Of a stretch of DNA of 64,000 nucleotides, positions 11,901 to 22,009 are shown piece by piece. A program made the position numbers and the translations under genes. Positions within the stretch are counted from its first letter, which is position 1. Each line of letters opens with the position of its first letter. This DNA comes from Arenicola marina (taxonomy: Eukaryota > Annelida > Polychaeta > Arenicolidae): contig OZ025248.1 of the NCBI GenBank assembly GCA_964019135.1, positions 76,824,119 to 76,888,118 on the forward strand, read 5' to 3'. Under the pieces are notes generated by a model, which searched no databases, was not told the DNA's origin, and worked only from the letters and a program-made list of their open reading frames with translations.

Positions 11901-11906
11901 TAGGCT

Positions 11907-13888
11907 TTGGCCACTATCCAAAAATATATATATATATTCATCGCGACTGATATGAGTATGGACTGTTTTTTTCACGTAAATCTCTACTTGGGAAACTGTG
12001 TGCGAGACGTCGTTATTGGAGCTGTGTATATACCCGAGGAGAGCTCAACCTTTTACAGCAACAAAGATGTATCAGACGGTATAAACGACTTAGATGAAAT
12101 TCTGTTAGATGTATTGGGGGAATATCCTGACTCTTGCTTGGAGACTTCAATGGACGTACCGGGGATCTAGCAGATTATGTAGAAAATTGATCATGTTGGT
12201 ATAGATGTCGAATGGTACGAAGGTGATAGTTTTGACTAACCGCAGAAGTGAAGAGATGCAAACACTAATAGGTTTGGTCATTCCTTGGTTGCACTTTGTA
12301 TGAAGTATAGTATCAAAACCGATGTTGAACGGACGCTGAATAATCAATCCCGAGAGTGAATTCACTTATTGCTCTCGAACCGGAAAGAGTATGGTTGACT
12401 ATGTGTTCGTGTCCACGTCCCTTTTTTACGACGTTGTTGATTTCAAAGTAGACACGACAGAGGGGTCAGACCATTTCCCAATTGTTTTCTATCTATTAGT
12501 AAATGTAAAATCTCAGTCGTCAGTCGAGCGAAACAATGCTACAGGTAAACAGACAATCAAGTACAAATATGATCCTGAAACTGAAATAACATTTCTATCC
12601 CTGCTTTATGACGACAATCAATGGCTGCACCGCGTGAAGCAGAAATAGCGTTAGACAACAATAGCGCGTCGGAAGCAGTAAATATACTTTCTCGTATTAT
12701 ACACAGAGCAGCCGTAGATTGGAGAAAGATATCACGAGGCCGCTCTAGCCTTCGAAATCACAACCTGCATGGTGGGACGGGGAGTGTGAAACGTTAAAAA
12801 GTGGAAGGACGCGTGCCCTAAGTTGTTTTCGCAATGCCCGTAGCGAGTTTGATCTTGATGTGTATCTAAAATTACGAAAGGCCTTTAAAACCCAGTGTAA
12901 ACAGAAGCAAAGCCAAACGTAAAAGATACATGTGAACTATTTTGAGAGCGTAAGGAACTAACCAGCTAAATTATGGCCTTTTATAAACTCAATCAACTTC
13001 AAAAACTGCCTACCGTCAAATATAACCATTGACGAATGGAGCGGTTTTTTCTCCTCTCTCCTTAGCACTGTACCCGAGCCAACCGCATTTGATGAAAATA
13101 TAAACCAAACCCTTAAGCAGCACGGGGTGACATGTTCTGAATGTATCAATGATCACCCCGACATGCTAAACAGGGAAATAACTACTGATGAAATTGAATG
13201 TGTTCTAAAAAAATTCCCCAATGGTAAGAGCCCAGGGTCAGATGGTCTGATCTACGAGATATATAGAAGTTGTTTGGGTGTCTTCAAAGAACCAATAACT
13301 CGCCTCTTTAACGTTGTCCTAAATACTGGGCAGTTCCCAGACGCTTGGTCAGAAGCAATCATAAGCTCCATACCTAAGAAAGGTTCCAAATCTGATGTAC
13401 GAAACTATCGCGGAATATTGTTGCTAAATGTAGGCCTACTAGGAAAAGTTTTTTTACAAAGGTATTAAACACTCGGCTTACCTGTTGGGCTGAAGTGAAC
13501 CAGAAAATCAGTGAGGGTCAAGGGGCTTACAGAAAACCACCGATAATCTGTTATATAGCACGATAGAGAGATATTTAATTAAACCAAAAAGGGTAGGTTT
13601 TACTGTGTATTTGTAGATCTGACTAAGGCTTCGACCCTATCCCTTATTCTTCATTATTGTATAGACTTTTATTGCATAGACTTTCTGCTTTCAGAAACTT
13701 AATGTCCACCAAGAACAGCGAAGTGCAACAGAGATTAGCAGCATTTGTTTGCTTAATGCCTTCAAACGTCATGATATGTATCATGACTGCTAGTATTACT
13801 GCAGTTTGAATTATAAGACCGGTTTATTGATATTTTGTGTGTACTATGAGCCTGAGGCCTTGAAGTGAAATAATAAAGTTCTGTTCAA
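11907..13888 (+). pseudogene. Dead LINE ORF2: endonuclease and RT fragments
   Basis: Frameshifted fragments on one strand follow LINE order. 11930-12130 gives the endonuclease middle (VIGAVYIPEES). Near 12135-12185, in another frame, comes GDFNGRTG. 12391-12480 gives the end with MVDYVFVS and SDHFPI. 13127-13560 gives the RT finger (FPNGKSPGSDG, IPKKGSKSDVRNYRGI), then KISEGQGAYRK. Near 13605 FVDLTKAS matches RT motif A, after which homology ends. The tail at about 13847-13888 (TGAGCCTGAGGCC, AATAAA at 13872-13877) may be the element's 3' end, implying an internal deletion. Multiple stops and frameshifts rule out function. Confidence 0.8.
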
Positions 13889-14015
13889 TATATGTAATTT
13901 CTAGTGTATTTATTATTTCATACTAAATGTCTTATCTTTTATGACCTCATGTGATGGGTAGGACGTTATGATGTAAATGATACTGGTCACCTGGTCTGCG
14001 TACCGTATGGTTCGC

Positions 14016-14160
14016 GGCGATCAAGAGCAGTCCCGCATGATAATATTAAACTCTGAATGACGATTCTTCTCAGATAAGTGGGGATAACCCGTAAATATCG
14101 ATGCTTTATAAGTATCTTTTATTTATCAATATTTCACACCATTTCGATTGTGCTGCTATT
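14016..14160. repeat. Interspersed repeat, second copy at 16897-17042
   Basis: About 145 bp including GATCAAGAGCAGTCCCGCAT and GTGGGGATAACCCGTAAATA recur almost unchanged at 16897-17042 in the same orientation. The family is not identified. Confidence 0.8.
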
Positions 14161-14821
14161 GTTGTGTTACGGAGACGAAGACGAAGTACATTTCTTTTCG
14201 TGTATTACTTGTAACACTTCGGTGACCAGAAGACAAGTGACAAATATGAGACTGCTCATTAGCATAAGACAAAGGCACTTGGTGGCGCTGTCACCGACTC
14301 AAGCATGATAAGTACAGTTGGATGTTAACACAGACAATGAATCACACAAAGTCCTTATATCGGTCTGGCGGCTGTACAAGGCGGCCGCTCCTGGTGGTCA
14401 TGCCTGATGAGGGTGGTGTCACCTGTGATTGGCTAGCTATTCTGCCCTGCGGTAAGGGCGGAGGTGTTGGCGGCGCTGAAGGCATCGGCGACGACGATGA
14501 TAATGCTTCAGACTCTAGTGCCATATCCGACGGCACAGGGATCAACTTCCTCATTTGCACCCTATTCCTCGTCAGGACCCCTGATGATGGAGTTGTGAGG
14601 GAATATAAGCGAGGATGGCAGCCTTGTGAAACTTCTCCAGACTCCTGCCGGTCGGGCACCCACACTTCATCTCCTGGAAGAAGTTGCGGTTGAACCCGTG
14701 CTCAGTTGTCTTTGTCGAATCCCTGCTTTATTTTGTCTCGGTACGCTGACACAACCTCTCGAATCCGGCCTGCATCGGGCGGCTGGATGAGTAGCCTCTT
14801 CGCGACAACCGGTGTAGCATG

Positions 14822-14856
14822 ATAGGGTTAGGATTAGGGTTCTGGTTAGGGTTAGT
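14822..14856. repeat. Short interstitial telomere-like TTAGGG stretch
   Basis: A run of TTAGGG and variant hexamers (TTAGGA, TTCTGG) about 35 bp long, matching the common metazoan telomere motif. It lies inside the gypsy remnant, between its integrase and C-terminal parts. Confidence 0.6.
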
Positions 14857-14858
14857 GA

Positions 14859-14905
14859 TATGAAAGAAGCGTGGCCGGACAGGTTATCACGGCCGGACAG
14901 GTTAT
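14859..14905. repeat. Two-copy direct repeat
   Basis: GGCCGGACAGGTTAT occurs twice about 21 bp apart, directly after the telomere-like stretch. Confidence 0.6.
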
Positions 14906-15337
14906 TATGTTACACCGGCACTCTCGTACGTAGTGGTCTAGCCATACACAACTCTGCCGGACTGTAACCGTTGGACAGAGGGGTATCCCTGTAATTGAGC
15001 ATGGCGATGTATGGATCACCTGTCGTAGAGATTAGGCGCTTAATCGTTTGCACGGCACGTTCCGCCTCTCCGTTCCCAGAAGGATGTCTTGGACTGCTGG
15101 TCACGTGAGCAGATGACAGAGAGAGATGGAGATGACAGTCTCGGGAATCCCGTGGCGGGCAAACACTGATTTCAGACGATTGATCACAACACTGGAAGTT
15201 GTCTTTTCCAGTTTGGCGACTTCGATAAATCGTGAGTAGTAGTCGACCACGAGGACGTAGTTAGTCTTTTTGTATTCCAAGACGTCCGTGGCAACCTTTT
15301 TCCATGGTCGGTCAGGAAATACAGACGGTAGGAGCCC

Positions 15338-15650
15338 AGATAGCACAACGATGGTGGCCCATTGTGGGGCCAACGTCGGCCGCTACATTGGCCCACCGTC
15401 GGCAAACATCGTTGGACCAGCGGGCCAATGTTAGTACACCGTCGGCATGAAAATACATTGGACCAGCAGTGGACTAACAACGGCCCAAAAATTGCAAACA
15501 TCATAGGCCCATCATTGACCCATTGTCGGCCAACATCGTTGGGCCACCGTAGTTTTGTCCAGCGGGCCAACATTGGTACACAGCCGGGCCAACATTGGTA
15601 CACCGCCGGGCCAACATTGGTGCACCGCCGGCCCAGCAACATGAGACCGC
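15338..15650. repeat. Degenerate tandem repeat of GGGCCAACATTGGT type
   Basis: Diverged units mix GGGCCAACATTGGTACACCG, GGCCCACCGTCGG and CATCGTTGGGCC. The words are partly self-complementary (TTGGCC/GGCCAA), so either strand could form many small hairpins. The last three units (15565-15630) are nearly identical. Confidence 0.75.
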
Positions 15651-16630
15651 CAATTGACCGACGCATTGGACCACTGCATGTAAATAATAAATGAATACAA
15701 ATCCCCAATTCGTGACGTCATTCACAGGGTATTTCCCCGAGAATGGCTCTTCGTGATAAATTCCGAATATTCAAGAAAAAAACATGGAGAAAACGTGTAA
15801 ATAGATCAGAAAACATTCGTGTAGATCATAATTATATCGGAGACCATTATATACAACCAGATTTATTAAAATGTGAGCACAAGGCGTAAATTACTGATAA
15901 TTGGTGTGAAATAAGCTGCTTCAAAAAATATTTCTGAAATAACATTTTCAGGATGTGTTTCTCGGAAAATTTGGACGGCTACCTATATTTTTCTTTAGTT
16001 TTGTTACAAGAACTATGTTTTTGGAAGTTTTTAAACGTGGTTTGGTGTAAAGATTTTCATTTTTGATGAAATTATAGCCAATTTTGTGAAGGTGGTGATT
16101 TCGAATTTTGGCAAAAACGGTCCTGTTTTTGCATAACTGCACTTTATTATTGCCATTCTGTTATTTTTTGTGGCTACTATTTACATTGTTGAATATCATT
16201 TCTGTATTGCACTAGGTTTGAGCTTTTCAAAGAGCTATTACTGATGATAATGACCTAATATTAAACTGAATTGTAGCAAAATTACATATTCGTGGTAGGT
16301 GTCAAGTTTTGGTCATTTTGTGAAATGGGGGTATACTTGGGGGACTTAACGGGACGGTAAAGTATCCTAAAAATTCACCAGAAGGTGTGTAATTGGGTAT
16401 ACTTTCATAAAATAATCACAAATACACTGTTCTTTTACCTTGCTATTATGGGTGGCTTACCTTAACTGAGTCTTTACCTGAGCTTACTGGCGAGCAATGT
16501 CAGTGGCCAACTTCAAAGTCAGATGTTTATTCATTTGTATTCTCTCCGAAAGTTGTCTATCCCTGATCCCGACAAAAATGCGGTCTCTTATAAGTTCTTC
16601 TTTCAAGTTGCCATATTTGCAATGCCCCGC
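15651..16630. other. Intergenic, no gene recognised
   Basis: AT-rich sequence with no open frame of note and no array. Confidence 0.35.
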
Positions 16631-16633
16631 TAA

Positions 16634-17175
16634 GGTATTTCCAAAGTAAGGATAATTATTTGGTGCTTATCCCCGCAACAAATGGAAATAGTTCGATGTG
16701 ACCCATGTCGTACCGTAGCAAGTTCCGAGTGATCAAAAATGTTCGCGGCGGTCGATCGTGCTCCGGTACCCTGGGCTGCGTGCCGTAGAACAATCGATCG
16801 CGATCGCACACCTTACAGTACGACAAATAAGGAATTGAACTTGGCGGATTGGTCAAGGACGCGTGCAATTTTGAAGCGGAAGTGGGATATGGCTCACCGC
16901 GATCAAGAGCAGTCCCGCATGATAATATTAAACTCTGAACGACGATTCTTCTCAGATAAGTGGGGATAACCCGTAAATATCGATGCTTTATAATTATCTT
17001 TTATTTATTAATATTTTACACCATTTAGATGGTGCTGCTATTTCCAAAGTAAGGATCATTATTTCAGTGGTTATCCCCGCAACAAATGGAAATAGTTCGA
17101 TGTGACCAATGTCGTAGCGTAGCAAGTTCCGAGCGACCAAAAATGTTCGCGGCGGTCGATCGTGCTCCGGTACGC
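16634..17175. repeat. Duplicated block: two direct copies flanking a 260-bp core
   Basis: About 140 bp starting TATTTCCAAAGTAAGGAT and ending near GTTCGCGGCGGTCGATCGTG occur at 16634-16775 and again at 17040-17175. The core between them carries the second copy of the 14016-14160 repeat. The layout resembles a local duplication of a composite interspersed repeat. Confidence 0.75.
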
Positions 17176-17199
17176 AGCCCTTCGGATCCGCTAGGTGCG

Positions 17200-17688
17200 T
17201 AAAGGTTACACACCAATAGAAACCATCCCCATGTTAAGTAATGCAAAAACCCAAATTTTCAAATCCATGCTAGAAAAAAATCGGTCACCATGTTTGACTA
17301 CATGGACCATAAGAAATTATAGAGCAAGTATCCAACTTTATTTTAAAAACAAACAGAACATAAGTTCACGTGCGATATTTTTAGCTACAGCCCATAGTAT
17401 GACACCCCCCACCCCACTAGCGCGACCCGCCCAAAATTAAACACCAAGCGAATCAGCATGTGATGAGGTCGACCGAACCACGCACCCGTAACGTCCGCAA
17501 GCATGATTAAATACGCCACAGATTAATGCAACAGGCATTAATCTGGCCAAAAATTAGTAAAAGAAACAATATATACAAAGAAAGAAATAATAGCCAGTAA
17601 CTATATAACCCTGATATACGATCATATTTTAGGCACTACTTGACACCATATACTTTTCTACGCACGACCTATTGGTGTGTAACCTAAA
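17200..17688. mobile_element. MITE, 481 bp, 16-bp perfect terminal inverted repeats, TAAA target duplication
   Basis: GGTTACACACCAATAG at 17204-17219 is the exact reverse complement of 17669-17684. Both outer edges are flanked by TAAA (17200-17203 and 17685-17688), as expected of a 4-bp target duplication. The interior has no transposase-like frame, so it is non-autonomous. The superfamily cannot be assigned from the termini alone. Confidence 0.75.
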
Positions 17689-19240
17689 GGGTTTCGTACC
17701 TTACTCTCCTAGCAGAGGGCTCCCGCTCCAGCGCTGCTAGCGAGCGCCATCTGTCGGAGAGTGTAAGCACCGTGGATGTGAAGCGAGCGTGGGGCTGTGG
17801 AGGAGACTAGCGTTTTGCAAGGTTGTTTCATTTGTTTATGCTCTTCTCGTAAGTGACTTTTATTAAGCGATTAGAATATTACGTAGATCTAATAATTGTA
17901 TGAACATTTTGTGTTGTACTAAGCGGCCGAATCAAGACTATCTCTACCTTATTTATAGGATTTATTTTACAAGATCCGGCATTATCGCCCATTTCATCAG
18001 CCTGAACGTTCACTGTTCAGACGGTACACAATGTCAACAGGCGGACTCTGTGCGGAAACAACGCTAGACACGAGTTACCACAGTATCCAACTTTTACAGT
18101 TAAGGGTGCAGAAACAGCAGTAGTGAGTCAAATAATTGATGCTTGGTGACAGGCTGCAACAGCTGTCGGGCGCGGTGGGAAATATCAGAACCGCTATTGT
18201 GATGTCACCGAGAGCTGCAATGCGCTACCTCTATGACTGGGGCAGTGGTTAGTGTTTAATCTAAACCCTTCAAAAAAGTCCTGCATAAAAAGTTCAGCCA
18301 TATCTTATGCATTCATGGAAAACTGTTTTCATTGCATGCAATGTATCAAAGGGAAGGTGCATTATTTACCTTTTGAATCATACCAATAGTGGGAATTTCT
18401 GTCAAATGTGTAGTCAACCAGGAAATGTTGAAGGAGGCTGGGGTGCTTTGTGAAAAGTGCCAAATTTATCTGTGGGGCAGTTTTGGTTTATTGGAAATGG
18501 TTATCATGCATATGTAACACAAAGCATAAAGTTTGAAAGAAGAAGACAATTTAAACGTTTACACTAATTGAGACCCACCATAGCCCTGTAACATGGCCCA
18601 GCCGCCGCAGGTCAGAACGGAGGGCCATGGAGGACTGAGTCAGGCTGCCGTCCGAGAGCAGAAGATAGTGACAAAGATTTCTAGATTCCACAAAAATGTC
18701 ATGAAGATGCCATATATCTGTCATATTCATGTCCAGGATATATTTATAAATAGCTAAGCACAAAGATTGAAGGCGCTACTCACTAATTCATGAGCCCATA
18801 AGATATCCACCAAAACAAACCTTCTGACACTGACTGCCATTTCAAATCTATCGCTCTTTGTAATACAGTTAGGGGCGGGGCAAGGGTAACTATGTCGTCC
18901 CATCTCCTAACTGTCTTTCGACTGTAACATCTTGTTTTCAGGCCAGCTGGGTACATGTAGCCTCGGGAGGTTCACTCCGTAGTGGGTTTCCAGAGGCAAG
19001 GGTAAGCGAAGCTAGTACCCATGGTTGATTAACCATCTGTAATACAGCTGTCCTGTCTATAGACTACATAATGTCTGAAGTAAGTATGTTATTATCAAAG
19101 AGTTTACCTCAGAGGAATAGAAAAAGCAATTAATATAGATCTAACTTAGAACAATATATTTGTATATACCCCAGTACACTTTATTTGGGTACAGACATCA
19201 AAAGTAATCATCTGTTTTTTTTACGAAAAAGGCTAGGGTG
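17689..19240. other. No gene recognised; GC-richer patch at 17700-17830
   Basis: The patch at 17700-17830 ends in CTTCTCGTAAGTGAC, which contains a consensus splice donor. It could be a 5' non-coding exon of the downstream gene, but nothing confirms that. The rest shows no coding signal. Confidence 0.3.
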
Positions 19241-19244
19241 TCAA

Positions 19245-20172
19245 AAATTACCATATTTTTTGGGATATAATTTGCACCAGCCATTTAAAGAAATAATTAC
19301 ACTTGAGCCATATATAAGTCATACCGCTGTATAACTTTGATGTGAGATTCGCCTGCGTGTTGAAGCAATGTATGCATGATGTTGTGGTTGAAATAGCTTT
19401 ATGTAACAAAAATGTCTTAATGTTAATGTTTGCTGTCAAAGGCTGTAAGAACTGATGGATCTTGTGTTTCTTTGGTAGGTACTCGGAGCAGTTTCAGCGG
19501 CACCGGCTTAATACCCCACAGCTCACAATCAACCAAAAGAGCGGGTCAATTAGACATTGTTTATGTAAGTGGTTGACGCGTCACATGGTCAGTGGAGCTG
19601 TGTTGCATTTGTAGAGAGGGAGTGGAGTGCGGGTTCTAGCGTTATGGTTCTGGAAGCGGCAGTTGATGGTGTAACTTGATATAGCTGCTGTCTTAGACTA
19701 CTAAATGAGTTTTTTTTTTAGTTTTAATTTTATGCTGTCTTAGACTAAGTGAGCCAGACAGAAACTTGATACTGGGTAGGTGCGACGCGGCAGTGGTTCT
19801 ACATTTGGCGCCGGAGTAATTGGCTTCATTTGCCGGATGGGATTATGATAGGTGGGGACTGTGGAAAAACGACCCCGATCTCCCGGCAGGTCAGGTTGGA
19901 GGAAGGAGATAGCGGGGGGGGGAGGTCCTGAGAGATAAACTTGGAGTTGGTTCATATATAAGTTGCACCCCTTAGCCGCGAGGAAAAACTGTGCGACTTA
20001 TACACAAATAGTAGCAGGGAGGAGAGTCAAGAGAGGCAGAAGTCTATGTGCAGCTTATAATATTTAGTTTTCCCGAAATGGTTCTGGGCGCATGCCGACT
20101 CGGTTCTGAGGCCAAAGTAGGGGCTTCTGATATGTATGCGGCTTCAAAAAGGCAGTTATACGGTAATATCCT
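19245..20172. mobile_element. Possible DNA transposon remnant with TATAAGT-rich ends
   Basis: The left edge reads TTACCATATTTTTTGGGATA and the right edge, reverse-complemented, begins TTACCGTATAACTGCC. Inside, ATATAAGTTGCACC, GTGCGACTTATAC and related words recur in both orientations. This resembles the widespread animal transposon ends built on TATAAGTCGCACC. No transposase was identified. Confidence 0.4.
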
Positions 20173-21739
20173 TTTCCCTAAAAATGATACCCCCGCCCCC
20201 TCGTATGTTTTGGGCTTTGAGTGATGTTTCCTTTCAGCATCTTCAAAGCATGGTCCATTGCAGATGATGCTTTCCATCTGTCAAGGAAACAAGATGATGT
20301 TAAGGCTGAAGGGAGTTTGATAAACTGACACCATGTTGCAGTCAACAGGCCTGGCATTGTTTTTAGGCTCTTGGGCGTCACTCTACCTTCTTGATGCATT
20401 CTTTAAGGTACTTATATGAGCTACATGTTTGATAAAACCATTTGGTACTATTTTATTGTTACCTAATACATTGCAAATACTTTCTCCAGTTGATAGATAC
20501 TGTGAACGGATTTTTTGAAGCAACATAATTATTAGAAGCTAACAACATTCACCTCTACCTCCCCTTTTGCATTGTCATGACAGTAACTGACTGTTTATGA
20601 ATCCTAGTCTCACTTACCCTCCATCAAGAGGTCTGGCCCCACTGACCTATTGTAGTAGGTGTTAGGTAGCAGCCTGGTGAGTTACACCCTCTAATGTCAT
20701 CCCCTATCACTCTGATGATTCAGGTCCAAAATTATGCAACCTGTCAATCATAATGACAATCAAGCAATACCTGAGAAAACTTACAACATAGGTTTGAAGA
20801 TGACTGAGACTGAGTAACAGAGCTACTGCGGAGCACTTTCGTCTCAATGTGAAAACAAATGAGAGGAAATGAGAGGGAAAAGCAGTCTGTCCATGTAGTT
20901 GGGGCACACACGTAACAAGGGCCTCCCTGGCGCTGGTAAACCCTTGATTGGCCCCTAGCTTAATAACTTGATAGTTGCAACACCCGATCCCATCGCCATC
21001 CATAGATAAATCCTCTCACCCTAACCCCTTTTTACGAATGCGTTCCCCCTCGTCCCACCATACTCTCTTGAACTTACCAAAAAATAATAATTTGTTTTCT
21101 TATCACAAAAATCAAACAAAATTTAAGGCAAGACATTTGCAAGACATTTTTTCGTGACAAGAGCAGAAGCCAAAGGCTTATTCACTAGTTATAGATAAGG
21201 TGTATTGAGCTGAAAATGCAAGAAAAAAATCAAAAAAAATCAAATAAATAAACATAAGAGTGTGGGAGCCATTGAAGGTTACATAACGTCAATCACAGCT
21301 AGACACAGTAAAGGATAACTCATCTAAAGGCAACAGTTTATTCATCGAAAAAAATGTTTAACATGATACGTTTAACTTCTTTCTTAAACATGTATTTAGA
21401 CGTCAAAAATATATCTTTCTTACTCATTTATTAAATATACCGGGACCGGTGGTTCGGATTCCCTTCTTAGATAAAGTACTCTTTGGCTTATGTACCCATA
21501 TTTAACGCCGCATTCCAAATTTGTTGCTAAACCAGAGAAGTTCCTCACACATCGTCTTACCGAAGCTGCCGCTTCAAAAATGCAGTTTGCAGTTGAATTT
21601 GTCGTGGTTTATAACATTTCAAATAGTGCTAATATTTTGTTTTGGTTTTGCGTTCTTATTCTTTCTAGAGTAAAATTAATAATTGCGCAGAAGGTTATCA
21701 GTTTATATAACCTAATTTCTAATGTTACTTTTTTTTCAG
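20173..21739. other. Region upstream of the first resolved MBTPS2 exon
   Basis: The N-terminal coding exon of MBTPS2 (roughly 25-30 codons) should lie here, further upstream or outside the window. One candidate is 21580-21669: ATG, 30 codons with a hydrophobic stretch (ILFWFCVLIL), then GTAAAA as donor in matching phase 0. It lacks the family's usual N-terminal pattern, so it is not called as a gene part. Confidence 0.25.
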
Positions 21740-22009
21740 AGTCATCCACCAATTCAACGACATTACATATACTTTTTGAATTATACTGGTTTATCAGTCT
21801 CTATTGGCCAAGTTCGGTGGTACACTGGTTGCTTCAACCGTTTGTTTCTCCGTCTCGGCTCGTGGAAACCTAGACTGCTAAAAATATGGTTCACATTTGG
21901 CGTGTGCTTCGGCCTCGTGGCAATGCTATTGTCTGTGTCCCTATTATCGCTGATGGTGCTCAACACACTCCAGCAGAAACCAGTGGAGCAGCAGGTGCTC
22001 ACTCCAGTG
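21740..22009 (+). CDS. MBTPS2: MBTPS2 first resolved coding exon
   Basis: The acceptor is a T-run ending CAG at 21737-21739; phase 0 on both sides, 90 codons. It encodes the conserved [20 protein letters not shown] segment and the transmembrane stretch [20 protein letters not shown]. The donor GTAAGT follows CTCACTCCAGTG and is the first of dozens of copies in the intron. Confidence 0.9.

Larger units (their letters stand above)
14342..15373 (-). pseudogene. Ty3/gypsy integrase remnant
   Basis: Minus-strand fragments in order. 15373 to about 15130 gives the integrase core start (KVATDVLEYKKTNYVLVVDY, YSRFIEVAKLE, VFARHGIPETVIS). 15104 to 14910 gives SSPRHPSGNGEAERAVQTIK and YRDTPLSNGYSPAELCMA. 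14665 to 14342 gives the post-integrase segment with VWVPDRQ and a C-terminal TTRSGRLVQPPDR. The first catalytic Asp and the Glu of the DDE triad are present. The segment that should carry the second Asp (after PETVIS) is deleted, with a frameshift at about 15101. No protease, RT or LTRs were seen nearby, so this is a fragment. Confidence 0.8.

Noticed and set aside
15184-15725. ORFs with GGVPMLARRCTNVGP-type repeats
   Set aside because: Frames through a degenerate GGGCCAACATTGG tandem repeat next to the integrase remnant.
21440-21480. tRNA-derived SINE B box (GGTTCGGATTCCC)
   Set aside because: No matching A box or tRNA fold upstream.
21490-21669. First coding exon of MBTPS2
   Set aside because: Phase fits and part is hydrophobic, but the donor is weak (GTAAAA), the intron would be only 70 bp, and the usual N-terminal pattern is missing; kept only as a note.
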